Below, piece after piece: positions 1-10,413 of a stretch of 64,000 nt of DNA. The notes beneath the pieces were generated by a model. It saw nothing but the letters and a program-made list of their open reading frames with translations. It made no database searches and had not been told where the DNA came from. The stretch covers positions 186,001 to 250,000 of the forward strand of contig JAIVFH010000028.1 in assembly GCA_025765595.1 (NCBI GenBank), read 5' to 3'. Each line of letters opens with the position of its first letter. Position 1 is the stretch's first letter. This DNA is from Obelidium mucronatum (Eukaryota; Chytridiomycota; Chytridiomycetes; Chytridiales; Chytriomycetaceae). Both the position numbers and the translations under genes were made by a program.

Positions 1-488
1 GATGTGAGTCCAGACACGTACAATCTCGCCCAAGGATATTCCCGCATCTTGTCGGGAATTGGTGGAATCACTTTGAAGAGAATCAAACCTGATGAAAAGA
101 TGTACGAAACCAGCTGATTCCGAACAAATATTTATTACACCATTGAACACCATGTAGGAAAAAAAACATATGAATATCATACCTGATGGAAGGCTGTCAA
201 TGTTGAGGCGAATGGAAAGCCGCCCGTCAACACAAGTTTGTTAATCTACGCAGAATGATGAGAAACACGTGTCGAATGCTTCATTTGAATTACCATGACA
301 ATCCCGACCGATGACACGATGGATCCGATGATGGCAATAATCGTGGCGGGCTTCATGAGGGACTCGGATTCAGCTTTTGGGGGCTTTGTAGAGCTCTCAG
401 TTGTACCCCCTGCTTTACTGGGCCTATATTCATCTTCAGTTGGGACTGGGATGTGCGTGTGTGCTCGGTAGATGTCTTTAGTACTCAT
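1..488 (-). CDS. TPT-family (SLC35E-like) transporter, 3' part outside window
   Basis: A multi-pass drug/metabolite-superfamily transporter that probably exchanges a sugar phosphate or nucleotide sugar across an organelle membrane; the substrate cannot be read. Exon 1 (488-294) gives a hydrophilic N-terminus and the first membrane helix. Exon 2 (245-183) encodes a 21-residue block with INKLVL and AFHQ. Exon 3 runs from 113 off the left edge. Splice phases are 0 and match the neighbouring gene exactly, so the two are tandem paralogues. The block [VI]NKLVL...F.FAS.LT.FHQ resembles the start of TPT transporters (known family feature). Only about 125 residues are visible, so loss of function further on cannot be excluded. 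Confidence 0.8.
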
Positions 489-558
489 GGTGGGATTTGA
501 AGGGTGTCAAATAAATCAATAAATTAATAGCTATTATTTCTTGCTTTACTACATCTCT

Positions 559-1969
559 CTACATCTTGTCTCTCGAATACAGGACAATCCCAGCAAAAGC
601 AATTACAACACCGACGCCTCGCATTCCATCTAACCCCCCAGCTCCAAACATAATCGCACCAATAGCCAACGTTAAAACAGTCTTCAAATGACCGACAACT
701 TGATACGTCATTGCACTAGTACCCTTAATCAGCGACATACCGAAAACATTCACCCCAATAGCCAACCCACAAGACGCCAGAATCCACCCAAATGGAGCCT
801 CGTTTGTAAGAATATACCAAAAGAATCCAAACTTATCCACAATCACGACAAGCTGTGCGCTAAAAGTGATATTGTTCAATCCGACCAGAGATAACACAAG
901 GCGGAACCAGTCCTCAAGAGAAACCTTCATATCCACAACCGTGGCAGCAGACAAACAAACAAAGAAACTAATCAGAGACATTGCATTCATGCTCTGAAGA
1001 CTGTTCATACGCTTCAAATCTGGGCTTGCATTCATTTCCATTTGTCCCAACACGGTCGTCACGATTGCCCCAATGCTCACAAGGAAAGTAACCAGACCAG
1101 CCCAGAATGATGCCTTTTCCGTTGTTACAGCGGCGGCAACCTCATCGGCAGCTTTCTTTGCTGCTGCTTTCGCGGCAGCTCCGCCTGCTGGAACCATTGT
1201 CGCGAAAAACACTCCCAACAGAATAACTGCCAACGATATCGCAGTTCTTCGATTGACTAGTTTCCCATACAAAAAGTACTGCAAAATAGCGATAGCTGGA
1301 ATACATGCCATCTAACCAATTAAAAAGTGAAAACATGGACAAGGTTAGAACAACAAAAAAAAAAAACGTTTTGCCCCCTTCAACCTTTAAAACTTGATAG
1401 AAAGCGACTGGATTCATGGACAAGCTCTGGTTCATCAGAACGATACCAGCAGAATATAATCCAGCAATGTAATACCGAGAGAAGGCATATTCCGGAAGGG
1501 GTTCTGGGAGAGGGGGAATGACTTTGAAATAGATCAGAAGACTTGAATAAATGTATCCGACAAGCTGTTAGATCCCGGTTTTAATCAACACGGCATGATT
1601 GAATTATTCAATGCTCTCTATTTACATACTTGGTGGAAGACTGTCAGCGAAGATGCAAAGTTGAAGCCGTTGTTGAGGACCAATTTGTTGACCTAACAAA
1701 AAGAGACCCGGCATGTCGAACAGTCAGCGCCAGCACATTCACAGTTGATGAATTGATCATTTTTGTACCATTACGAGGGCGACGGAACATCCGATTGATC
1801 CAAAGATGGCAATGATCGTTCCAGTTGTCATTAGCTTCTCAGAATCTTTTGGTTGGAGCTGCTTCAACTCCTTTTCCTTTTCAAGAAGCGTCGTCGACGT
1901 AATCGACTGGAGGTCACTTTTGCTACCGATGCCAGGGTCGCTTGTATTGACACTTGTGTATGACATCAA
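559..1969 (-). CDS. TPT-family (SLC35E3-like) transporter
   Basis: Four exons: 1969-1769, 1692-1630, 1564-1385 and 1311-559, all joined in phase 0, giving about 398 aa. The protein has a polar N-terminus of about 45 residues, then about ten hydrophobic helices. It carries the VNKLVL/FHQ block in exon 2 and a C-terminal half with the TPT-like TSAMTYQVVGHLKTVLTL helix. Family knowledge suggests nucleotide-sugar or triose-phosphate antiport in Golgi, ER or plastid-type membranes; the substrate is not predictable. An Ala/Lys-rich insertion (AAAKAAAKKAADE) lies in a loop of exon 4 and is unusual. It is the upstream tandem copy of the partial gene at 1-488 on the same strand, with about 70 bp between them. 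Confidence 0.85.
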
Positions 1970-2149
1970 ATTGATTTATGCCAGTTTATTTTTGGATGTG
2001 GAAATATCACATAGTACGTATCTCCATATTGGTATTTGGTTTATGTACAAGTAAGATGATTCGCTTTGACTGCAGTGCACGTTTTTAGGTTTTTCGTTCT
2101 TTGCTGAAACCAATGAACTTCGTCTGTGGCTCAGTTTATTTCCAAGATA

Positions 2150-3084
2150 TCACATACACTTTAGCAACCATTTTGGTACATAATGAATGTCAAAGTTGAC
2201 TGGTGCAGAGAATATTTCAATAAACTATATAGAAAAGGAGTATTCTTAATTCTTGAAAAAAGAACAACCGAAAAAAATACAAACCTCTTGATCAGCAATA
2301 TATATTTTCGATCCCGAGAAACGCTGGTATTCATCAAATATACTCGCCAAAGACCACTTTTGAAGTTTTCGTAAACATCCGACGATGCAGCCGATTCTAT
2401 GCTGAAAATCGATGTTCATTTTTCGCTTTCAGAAGGGGAGCACGTAAAAAAGAAATGCCTCTTTACCTTTCCTCGATCAGAGTATATCAGCATGGGGTGA
2501 TTCCGAACATCTTTAACGATACACTGTCAACCAAAGACTCTATTCATGCATATACAAAAAAACCCAACGCACCCAATACTTCAACCAATGCTTTTGCAAG
2601 TTCCTCTTGATCAATTTGCTGAAACGGTTCCTAGTTGAAAAAAAAAAAAAACATCTCATCAATAAAAATCAATATTCCTCGGACTCATTTCCCCCCCGTA
2701 CCTTATTCTCCTTAATCAAGAAATGAAAATATTTGATATCGTTTTCTTGCGCAAACTTTTTATTCGCCTCCGAGTCTTTGGAGCTTGAGAGATACCTTTT
2801 TTTTTTGTTTGTTGGGCAAAAGAAACACACAACAGCATAAACAAGATACACACACACATTATTGTCTTCAAGTTCAATGACTGCATAAACGGATAACTGT
2901 GTTTGCTAGGCTTCCCCGCCCGATAGACTCCAGCCTCAACCATTGCAAAGTTGACTGGAGGCACTACTTTGGTTCCAGAGGCATGCGGTTCAGCTGGAAC
3001 GTGACGGATGAGATTCAAAGCTGCAGTGAATCCATCGAAATCAACGTCTGTTGAGGGTGACTGTATGTTTGTGAGGATGTTCAT
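2150..3084 (-). CDS. Siw14/PFA-DSP-like phosphatase, catalytic Cys replaced by Ser
   Basis: Six exons (3084-2858, 2795-2702, 2630-2580, 2523-2467, 2401-2285, 2224-2150) close in phase and give about 206 aa. The order of motifs matches the Siw14/Oca family of atypical dual-specificity phosphatases, which in yeast hydrolyse inositol pyrophosphates: NFAMVEAGVYRAGKPSK, then SLNLKTI, then the P-loop, then GCLRKLQKWSL and FDEYQRF. The P-loop should read HCxxGKHRTG; here it reads YSDRGKHRIG, with Ser encoded by TCT at 2479-2481. The nucleophilic Cys is therefore absent, as are the flanking His and Thr. All exons are otherwise intact, so this looks like a maintained pseudophosphatase rather than a decayed gene. 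Confidence 0.82.
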
Positions 3085-3272
3085 CTATTTTAAGATTCTC
3101 AACAAAAAACAATATTTATGAATATATTTATGTAGATAAAATATTGTAATTAACTTTTATTAAATATTCTATTAACTGGGAGAAAATAAAGGCAAGAAAT
3201 CATCTTTTGTGGCGTAAATCATTCTTTGGATTTCTTTCCGGCTCTTTGTTGTTGTGTATAAAATATTTTTGT

Positions 3273-3635
3273 TCAAAGCATCAAAAGCGCCAAAACAAGC
3301 ACCAAAGCAATTCCAGTCTTTTTGGGAGAAACAGCATCACTTTTAACGATATCCACCGACTTGGAATACGAAAAAGTACAACCAGCCGCGCCTGTATCAT
3401 ACGATCCAAACTTGATTACTGGTCGCAGCCTCTCCCATGTAAGTGGCAGCGCCAGAAGCCCACGTGATAACTAAACAACTGCAATCAGTCGACGAGAATG
3501 TAGACCTGGCTGTGTTGATTGTGCCTGATAGAGTCACCGAGTATTCCGTCATGCAATTGATGGAACAGGTGCTCAAGTTAACATTGCGGCAAGATCGGGT
3601 TGTTAGCTTGTATGTTCCAGCTGGGATAGACTTTT
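3273..3635 (-). other. Possible small Cys-rich secreted/GPI-type protein fragment
   Basis: Unrecognised. On the minus strand one frame reads a Ser/Thr-rich stretch with closely spaced cysteines (STCSINC, DCSC) between about 3635 and 3400. A second frame ends at 3273 with KKTGIALVLVLALLML before the stop, which looks like a GPI-attachment signal. Joining them needs an intron near 3370-3470 that I could not fix, and no signal peptide exon was found upstream. The plus strand has a perfect GTAAGT at 3440 and an open stretch of its own, so the orientation is not certain. From 3636 to 3884 I see only a T21 run (3632-3652), a GT repeat and no gene. Confidence 0.25.
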
Positions 3636-3884
3636 TTTTTTTTTTTTTTTTTGGTGTGTATGTGTGTGTGTGTTTCTGAAGATTACTTTTGAAAAATTAG
3701 TGATCGTGTTTATACAAGATGTTTTGTCATCGTGAACTTTCGTTAAAACTTGAACGTTTTTGTCACGAGTGAACTTTCGTTAAATTGACTTGAACTTTTG
3801 TTAAACCAATATGGACAAAACATAGTCAAGAACAAATTCAAAACTCGTGTAACGTCTCTTTGAATGCCAAAGTAACCCGTGTTT

Positions 3885-6152
3885 TTATTCTAACCCATAA
3901 ATGCACACATGAGGGGTATCAAACCGAAGAAAAAAAAAATAAAAAAAGAGGGAGAGAGGGAGGGGTCGAAAGAGAGTGTGTGTGGAGGCGGGAATGACAC
4001 AAGCTTTTTACTTACCGCCAAGCCTTCGACCCAACCCAGTAACAGAAACGCGATGCTCCGCCCTGTTACTATCAGCGGCCGATGATCCACCTGCACCACC
4101 ACCAACACCACTGCTGTTCCCACTCGTACCTTCCTCAACAGAATTGCCAGCGCCACCACCAACACTACTACCCGGCACAACAGGTCTTGGGAGAACACTT
4201 CCCGCAAAAACAACTCTACTTGCATCCCCAGGCACACCAATCCTATGCGTCGCATTACCAGTGAATAAAACAGCATCAGGCAACAAGGTCGGGACCTCCG
4301 GGCTCCTTGCTCTTCCCCCAGTAGCCGCCGCATCAGAGGCAACAGCTGCTACGGTTGTGGCACCCGCAGACCCACTAACACCCCTCCGTCCCAAACAAGG
4401 ATCCAACCCTCTCGGACTCCGCTGAACCTGCTGCTGCTGCTGTCCGCCAGCCACACCACTTCCACTATTACTCGTCCCCCTTATCGCTCCAAATCCAGGA
4501 CTGAAATTCGATGGCCGCCGTGGACCAAGACTCGGACTCGACCCAGATATCGGTAATAACGGCGGTGACGCTTGATGATGCAGGTGATGGTGGTGATGAC
4601 CACGGTTTCCAACGATTGCTGTGGGTGTGGTTGTGGTTGGAGTTGTTCCATGAGGAATCGATCCAGACGACACAGTCGTACGATGATGTTGTTGTTGTTG
4701 GTATACCAGCTGATGAATTTGTTGTTGATACTGTTGTTGTTGTGGGTGGAAGTGGTGGAGATAGTGATATCGCGAGATTTGCGGCTTCAGAGAGAGCAGA
4801 CCAAAGAGATGTTGAGGAGGATTGATTGGTCGTCACAATTTGTATAACAGGAGGAGGCGGCGGCGGAGGCAGTGTCGGCGGGGGCACTGTTGGAGATGGT
4901 GGGGTGCTTGTCTCAGCCAATGCTGGTCGCTGCGGTCTGGAAGGTGGAGGTGGCATGAGCGACGTTATGGATGTTGTTACATTTGTTGATGTTGAACTAT
5001 TCATGACTGCTGGCGGTGGGAGAGGAGACAGAGAGTTCAATCTGGCTTCATCTATGGATTGAGAGGTGGGTGGTTCAGTTGGCCCAGAAGTTCTATTTTC
5101 TGAAGCACTCGGGCGGTTAAGCGACGGACTTAGAACTCGGTCAAGGGGGCTGTCGACACGTTCTCGTTGAGGCCTTGATCTGGGTGATGGTTGTTCTCTG
5201 TTGAAGGGGGATCTGACAGCTTGCGGTGCTACTAATGACACAAGAGAGTCTTCAACCGATGGACGCCGAGACCAACTATTAAATAAACCGCTGATGGGTG
5301 GCGACAGTGTTGGAAACAATGAATAAGAGCTGGATGGTCTTGTGATGAATGATGGTTCGGTCCTGAAAGCTGTTTCGTTGTTGTTGATGTTTGAGAATGA
5401 CCGTCTTTGCAGGCGATCTATGCTTCGTGCAGCCGACGCAGAGGCTTAAAGGACAGAAAAGAAGTCAGTGGAATCAACAAGTCATGGATACACGTACAAA
5501 TCAATAAATCGTTCATTTCCGAGGCAATTGACGAAGGTTGTGTTGACGCTCCACGATCGCTGTTGTCTGTGGGTGGATCTGAAAACGGTCTGAAGACGGG
5601 AAAAGCAGCGGCTCTGTTTTGTTGCTGATGTCGTTGTATAAATTGCCGCAGTCCTTGTTCTCGTTGCTGATGTTCTAGGAGTGTTTCATTTGCATATTGT
5701 TGTTGTCGTTGTTGTTCTTGTTGCTGTAGTTGCAGTTGTTGTTGCGCAAGAGACTCCTGGTTCTGCATAGTCCGCAGCTGGGCCAGATGGCGCCTCGCGC
5801 GCTGGATCGCGCCGCCGCCGTCAAAGTCCGGCGGCGCAAAAGGCGACATCGAAGAAGCCAATGAAGACGTCGCCGACAGCGCTGCTGACAAATTCATCGC
5901 CCGCACGACGTCCGCGCGCCGCTGCCGCCACAGCGTCTGCGCCTCGGCCAGGCTTTCGTCGCGCGCGCGTCGGCGCTCGAGTCCGCCCGCGGCCCGCTCG
6001 CGCTCGTCTCTGGCCAGGCTGGCGGACCGCGCTACCCTCTCGGCCCTCTCCTGCCGCTCCTGTCTTTCTTCGTCGTCGCGCTCTTCCGACTTGGTGCGCT
6101 GCCGCTGGCGTCCGCGTCGCTCAGCCGGGAGTGTGTAGATGGGCACTCCCAT
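3885..6152 (-). CDS. Low-complexity Arg/Gln/Pro/Ser-rich protein of unknown function
   Basis: Not recognised. The start is the ATG at 6152, 25 bp downstream of the GatA stop. Exon 1 (6152-5498) is very GC-rich at its 5' end and encodes an Arg/Glu-rich, coiled-coil-prone segment and then a Gln-rich one. Exon 2 starts at 5444 and carries Ser/Pro-rich sequence with polyproline. A 52-nt intron (about 4840-4790, donor GTGACG) probably shifts to the frame holding HHHHHLHH and Gly/Ala-rich sequence. A GTAAGT at about 4013 suggests a last tiny exon ending GAA-TAA near 3885, inside an AATAAAA. Length about 700 aa. No domain is visible. Nuclear or RNA-related roles are common for such composition, but that is only a guess. 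The internal intron is the weakest part. Confidence 0.5.
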
Positions 6153-6177
6153 TTGCCAATAAAATAAAGTCATCCAA

Positions 6178-7898
6178 TCAGTTTTTACTCTCAAAGTGTC
6201 GACCAATCTCAAACAACTCCTGATCGCAACCAAACTGTCCAATCAGCTGCATCGCAAGCGGGTGTCGGTCTGGGAATCCCCCCACAGGCACCACCAACGC
6301 AGGAAGCCCCGCCAAAGACACTGGAACAGTCATTACATCGTCCATACATTCATCCACCGTAGATCCACTCTCCACATCGCTCTTTTTTGGTGCACTCGTC
6401 GTTGTTGCTGGCGTGAGAATAAAATCGCATTTTCCAGTTGTTGATGTAGTTGGACTGATGGGATGTGGCTCTTTGAATACGTTATTGTACGATTGTTGGA
6501 TAAGCCTGCGTATTTTTTGCGCTTGGGTAAAGTAGGCGTCATACGACCTAGCAGTTTGTATTTCTTAAGTATGCTGAAAATGTGCAAAAACAACGAAATC
6601 TCACCTCGATCCCAATACAAATGCACCCAGCATTATCCGCTGCTTGACCGTTTCTCCAAACAAAGCTCGCGCTGCTTCTAACCCTCCGTGTTGATCATCC
6701 CCGCCCTCGCTTCCAGTTGATCCATACCGCAATCCATCATACCGAGCCAGATTGGACGAAGCTTCTGCACAAGCGATTGAATAATACGCACCAAGCGCAT
6801 ACTCATGAAACGGCAAATCAACCTGCACGATTTCACACCCTTTCCCCTCCAACAGATCCAAAGTAAAAGAATACCGCTCCAAAGCATCGCTTCCCAACAA
6901 TCCAGGAATATGGCTCGGTACTCCAACAACAACTCCCCGCAAATCACTTTTTGTCCGTGATCCCTCTTCCGCCTCCTTCCCCTGCCTCCTCCTCTCGATC
7001 ATATTCCTTTCATACTCTACAAACGGCAAACTCGTTGGATCTCTCTCAACATCCCTCACATTCAAAACATGATACATCTTTTCAACGTCATCAACAGTCT
7101 GCCCAAGAAACCCAACTGTATCCAGAGAACTCGCATAACTCACAACACCAAACCGCGATACGCGCCCATAACTCGGTTTGAATCCGACAATCCCACAATA
7201 CGATGCAGGAATTCGAATGGATCCTCCTGTATCTGTCCCAAGAGCACTTACGAAAAACGAAAAGAAAAAAAAACAGAACGTTAGTCTCTGTTGATGGTGA
7301 TACATCTTCTCACTCTCTCGCTCTCTTACGCTCGAACTAGCCCCGCTTTTACAGCCGCCGCGCTTCCCCCACTACTACCCCCTGCAACGCGCTCCAAATC
7401 CACAGGATTTAAAACAGGCCCATGCGCCGGTGAATGCAAGTTATAACTCCCCATCCCGAATTCATCACAGTTTGCTTTCCAAGGGGATATCGTGGCGCCC
7501 CCCGTTTTCTCGAGGAGTGTTACGACTGTTGCTTGATATGGCGATTTGTATCCTACACATGTGTGTGTGTATGTGACGTGTTGAATAAAGACTTTTTTTT
7601 TCTGGCGGTGTTGGTGGGCGGACTTACGATTCAGGACATTCGATGCACATGATGTAAGGGATCCAGGTGTTGTTGTTGCAATGTTGGCTTTGATGGCGAT
7701 TGTCCAGTTGTTTAGTGGTAGTTGTTGCTGGTGTTGTTGGGAATCGGTCACTGTTTCGGCAGCGGTGTAATCAACTGTATCCACAGAAGATGCAATTGCG
7801 GCCAGCGGTGGGATCAAGGCATTTATGTGAGTGTTGTTGATGCTGGTGGCAGAGGCAGCCGTAGAAGAGAAATAACGAGATGTTCTTTTTAATAGCAT
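6178..7898 (-). CDS. HER2: Mitochondrial glutamyl-tRNA(Gln) amidotransferase subunit A
   Basis: Amidase subunit of GatCAB/GatFAB, which converts Glu-tRNA(Gln) to Gln-tRNA(Gln) in mitochondria by releasing ammonia from glutamine. Four exons (7898-7628, 7552-7330, 7246-6605, 6547-6178) close in phase, giving about 501 aa, the usual length. The amidase-signature catalytic triad is present: Lys in [10 protein letters not shown], cis-Ser in [13 protein letters not shown], and the nucleophile Ser region [11 protein letters not shown]. The N-terminus is rich in Ser, Arg and Lys with no early acidic residues, which suits a mitochondrial presequence. Introns contain GT-repeat and T-rich stretches. The neighbour at 3885-6152 follows on the same strand. 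Confidence 0.93.
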
Positions 7899-8049
7899 TA
7901 AAATAATTATTTAAACCAACAACAAAGTAAAAAGGAGGAGAGACAACCTTTTTTTTTAATTATTAGAGTAAAGAGAATTTAAACATAAATATACAGAATA
8001 AGAGATAATCGATAAAACTTAAAAAAATTAAAAAAAAAAAAAGACAGTA

Positions 8050-8727
8050 TCACAAAGTAACCTTCTCCAATTGACACCCAGCCCATCCATTCGCGCCGTT
8101 CGCATTACAGTACTGACCAGTGGGGCACCGTGAAATCCATCTCCATGCAAGTTCACCATTTCCAATGTATCCGCACTGCTGCAACGTTTCATTTGCTCCA
8201 CAACTCCATGCTCCAAATGTGCGGCAAGAAGTTGGAACAGTAGAACTTGTGCTTAAACTGGTTGTTGTGGTTGTTGTCCCAGAGGGAGAGAATGTTGTGG
8301 AAAGCGACAAGCTTGAACTTGACGTCGTAGCTGAAGAATTGGTAGTATAAGTCGAGGAGAAGGTAGTACTTGTAGACACAGCTGTAGACGAGGAAGAGCT
8401 TGTCTTTGAAGTAGTAACAGGAGTTGTAGTCAAAGCAGTAGTCGTGACCGAGAAAGTGGAAGTGGATGAAGTTCCAAGATTACATCCAACAAACCCACCA
8501 GAATTGACAACGCAACTCAACCCATTCCCACAGTTCCACAACCATCTCCAGTATAAGGACGCGTCTTTTGAGTAGGTGCATTGATACAAGTTGTTGTTAT
8601 CACATTCCCAAGATCCAAACGCGGTGCAAGCCGTTCCGTTGATAGGGCCGGCAACATTTTGCGCTGCGGCGAAAAGACAGTGGAGAGTGGCGGATGCAAG
8701 GAGAAAGATGGAGATGAGAGAATTCAT
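8050..8727 (-). CDS. Secreted protein with two CBM19-like chitin-binding domains
   Basis: Single-exon gene of 225 aa. Residues 1-22 form a signal peptide (MNSLISIFLLASATLHCLFAAAQ). Two homologous Cys-rich modules follow at about 30-80 and 175-223, each with the order C..FG.W.C....L.QC......WRW...C..G..C......GC, separated by a Ser/Thr-rich linker of about 90 residues likely to be O-glycosylated. The spacing resembles CBM19 modules of fungal chitinases; no catalytic domain is present. The likely role is binding chitin in the cell wall or in substrate. The methionine at 8727 was chosen because the signal peptide begins there; an upstream in-frame Met at 8844 would bury it. A TATA-like box lies about 70 bp upstream. 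Confidence 0.75.
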   Translation of the reverse strand: MNSLISIFLLASATLHCLFAAAQNVAGPINGTACTAFGSWECDNNNLYQCTYSKDASLYWRWLWNCGNGLSCVVNSGGFVGCNLGTSSTSTFSVTTTALTTTPVTTSKTSSSSSTAVSTSTTFSSTYTTNSSATTSSSSLSLSTTFSPSGTTTTTTSLSTSSTVPTSCRTFGAWSCGANETLQQCGYIGNGELAWRWISRCPTGQYCNANGANGWAGCQLEKVTL

Positions 8728-8796
8728 TATTTTTTTGTTTCCAAGAGGAGAGGTTTTCTTTTGTTGGTTGTTTTTAGAGGGTTGAAGTATGTCGTG

Positions 8797-8803
8797 TTTT
8801 ATA
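8797..8803 (-). promoter_or_regulatory. TATA-like box of the CBM19-like gene
   Basis: TATAAAA on the minus strand, about 70 bp upstream of the ATG at 8727. Position and sequence fit a core promoter element; no other evidence. Confidence 0.4.
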
Positions 8804-8971
8804 CTCAGTTCAGGACGTGTGAGAAGACAAAGTAACATTCCCACACAGTTAGTATTTTGTTGTGTTCACTCCTCCTGCACCCTTGAAATTCATGAATTTC
8901 ATGTAGCCTTTTTCAATTGAAATTCTTTTCACTATTGAAATTCTTTTTACTATTTTGAACGCCTTTTAAAC

Positions 8972-10250
8972 ATGAAAATCGAGCGAGCAAATGAAAAATT
9001 GATTGCGAAGTACTTTTCTTTTCGAGTCCAGCTGATAAGTTGTGGTATTGCTGATGGACTGGAAGTCAAGAGAATTCCCCATTCACAGACAAGAAACTTG
9101 CTGCAGGAGAACGTCTCTGGAAATCCTTCGCGTGCCACCCCCTTTTGACGGCATTCAAATCAGGAAGGCCTATGCTGTTGAAGATTTCTTCGTAACCTGG
9201 CAGTTCTTGTTTCCAAGTTAAAGTTACCAGGAAAACTCCTTTCACTTTGTCGGACCTCTAGAGACTTATCAACTTGTCATATCGGCAGTGAATTGGCGCA
9301 ACGGACCCAGGGATTTTCGTTCTGGAATTGTGATGCCAATTTACCCTGCTGCGTTGAAGCAAGCTCCATGGTCAGAAATGGCTATCAATTTCCACGCGAG
9401 CTGTGAACCGTTTGAAATTTAGCTGCAGTATGGAGATAGGCGTGGAACATGCTGTGCCAAGCTGTATGGAGATGAAGGGTATTTCCGAATTTGCTGCTGA
9501 TCAGAACTGCCACGCGACAGGAGCAAATCAGTTGTGAGTGGTTGGTGTCTTCAATCAAAAATCAAGTATTGTGCCTTTCAGCCAAAATTCGACTTTCCCG
9601 GCTGAAATTCAGCCGGCCAGAAATCCTTCGTTAATCCCCCGGATCACGATTGCAACAGAACAACACTCTCCAGGACAACCAAATCTCCACTATTGCGTAA
9701 GTACGTTTGTAGCCATTGATACGTGGCTGAATGGAACAGCTACAGCCTCTTCTTGGTGATTCAATCAAACGAAAACGACGCGGTCGAAGGCATACTTACA
9801 TCTGCCCCCATTTCGACATCGCCAGTGCCTTCTAAAGGTAAGAGAAGAGTCGCAGCCAGAACATCAGTTGGTTCAAGCGGCCCCAAGCCAAAGCGAACAT
9901 ACAGAGCACAAACAACCTGTGACAACGCAACCATCTGTTGCAGAAGAGACTCGACTTGCCACTCCAGTAGTCCCTGTACCAGTTTGTCTACTTCAGTGAA
10001 TGCTGGTAATGTTGGGCCTTCACGTGTTCCTGTTGCACCAATGCCGTCTGGTGTCGTTGAAATCACTGCAGCAACTGAAACTCCGCATCAATCGAAAATC
10101 TTTTCACATCTGAAGTACGTTTCAGATTCCTCGAAAGTGACTACATTTCGATTTTCATACAGTTTGATCCCGGTTGAAATGGTTTGGACTTCAGCAAAAC
10201 GGGCTATCTCACATCTTTTCAGCCCCTCTCAATAGCGCAAATGAAGGGCA
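8972..10250. other. Unresolved region with coding-like stretches, possible gene or relic
   Basis: No gene model closes here. On the plus strand protein-like stretches alternate frames: 8972-9145 from an ATG, 9144-9220 (FDGIQIRKAYAVEDFF), 9240-9420 (contains NWRNGPRDFRSGIVMPIYP), 9421-9500 (DRRGTCCAKLYGDEGYF), and 9538-9696, which ends at a good GTAAGT donor. A following exon could carry a basic patch (IKRKRRGRRH). On the minus strand 10066-9761 is also open and protein-like, but lacks an ATG and a clear partner exon. Missing introns of 39-55 nt or decay could both explain this. I do not recognise the family. Confidence 0.3.
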
Positions 10251-10413
10251 TATTGTCTGACTTGTGGTGGGGCATGTTTCAGGAGCACAGAACGGCTCAA
10301 ATCCATGTTGACAACTGGGGGGTTTGGCCGGAGGATGAAGGAAATGGAAATTTGTTGGGCCGGGAAAATCGAGATTTGGGTGAAAGGCACAATAAATAAA
10401 AAAAATCTCCAAA

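Noticed and set aside
4072..5062. Several open plus-strand frames opposite the low-complexity gene
   Set aside because: They are mirror readings of Pro/Ser/Gln repeats and give only poly-Gly, poly-Val or poly-His strings.
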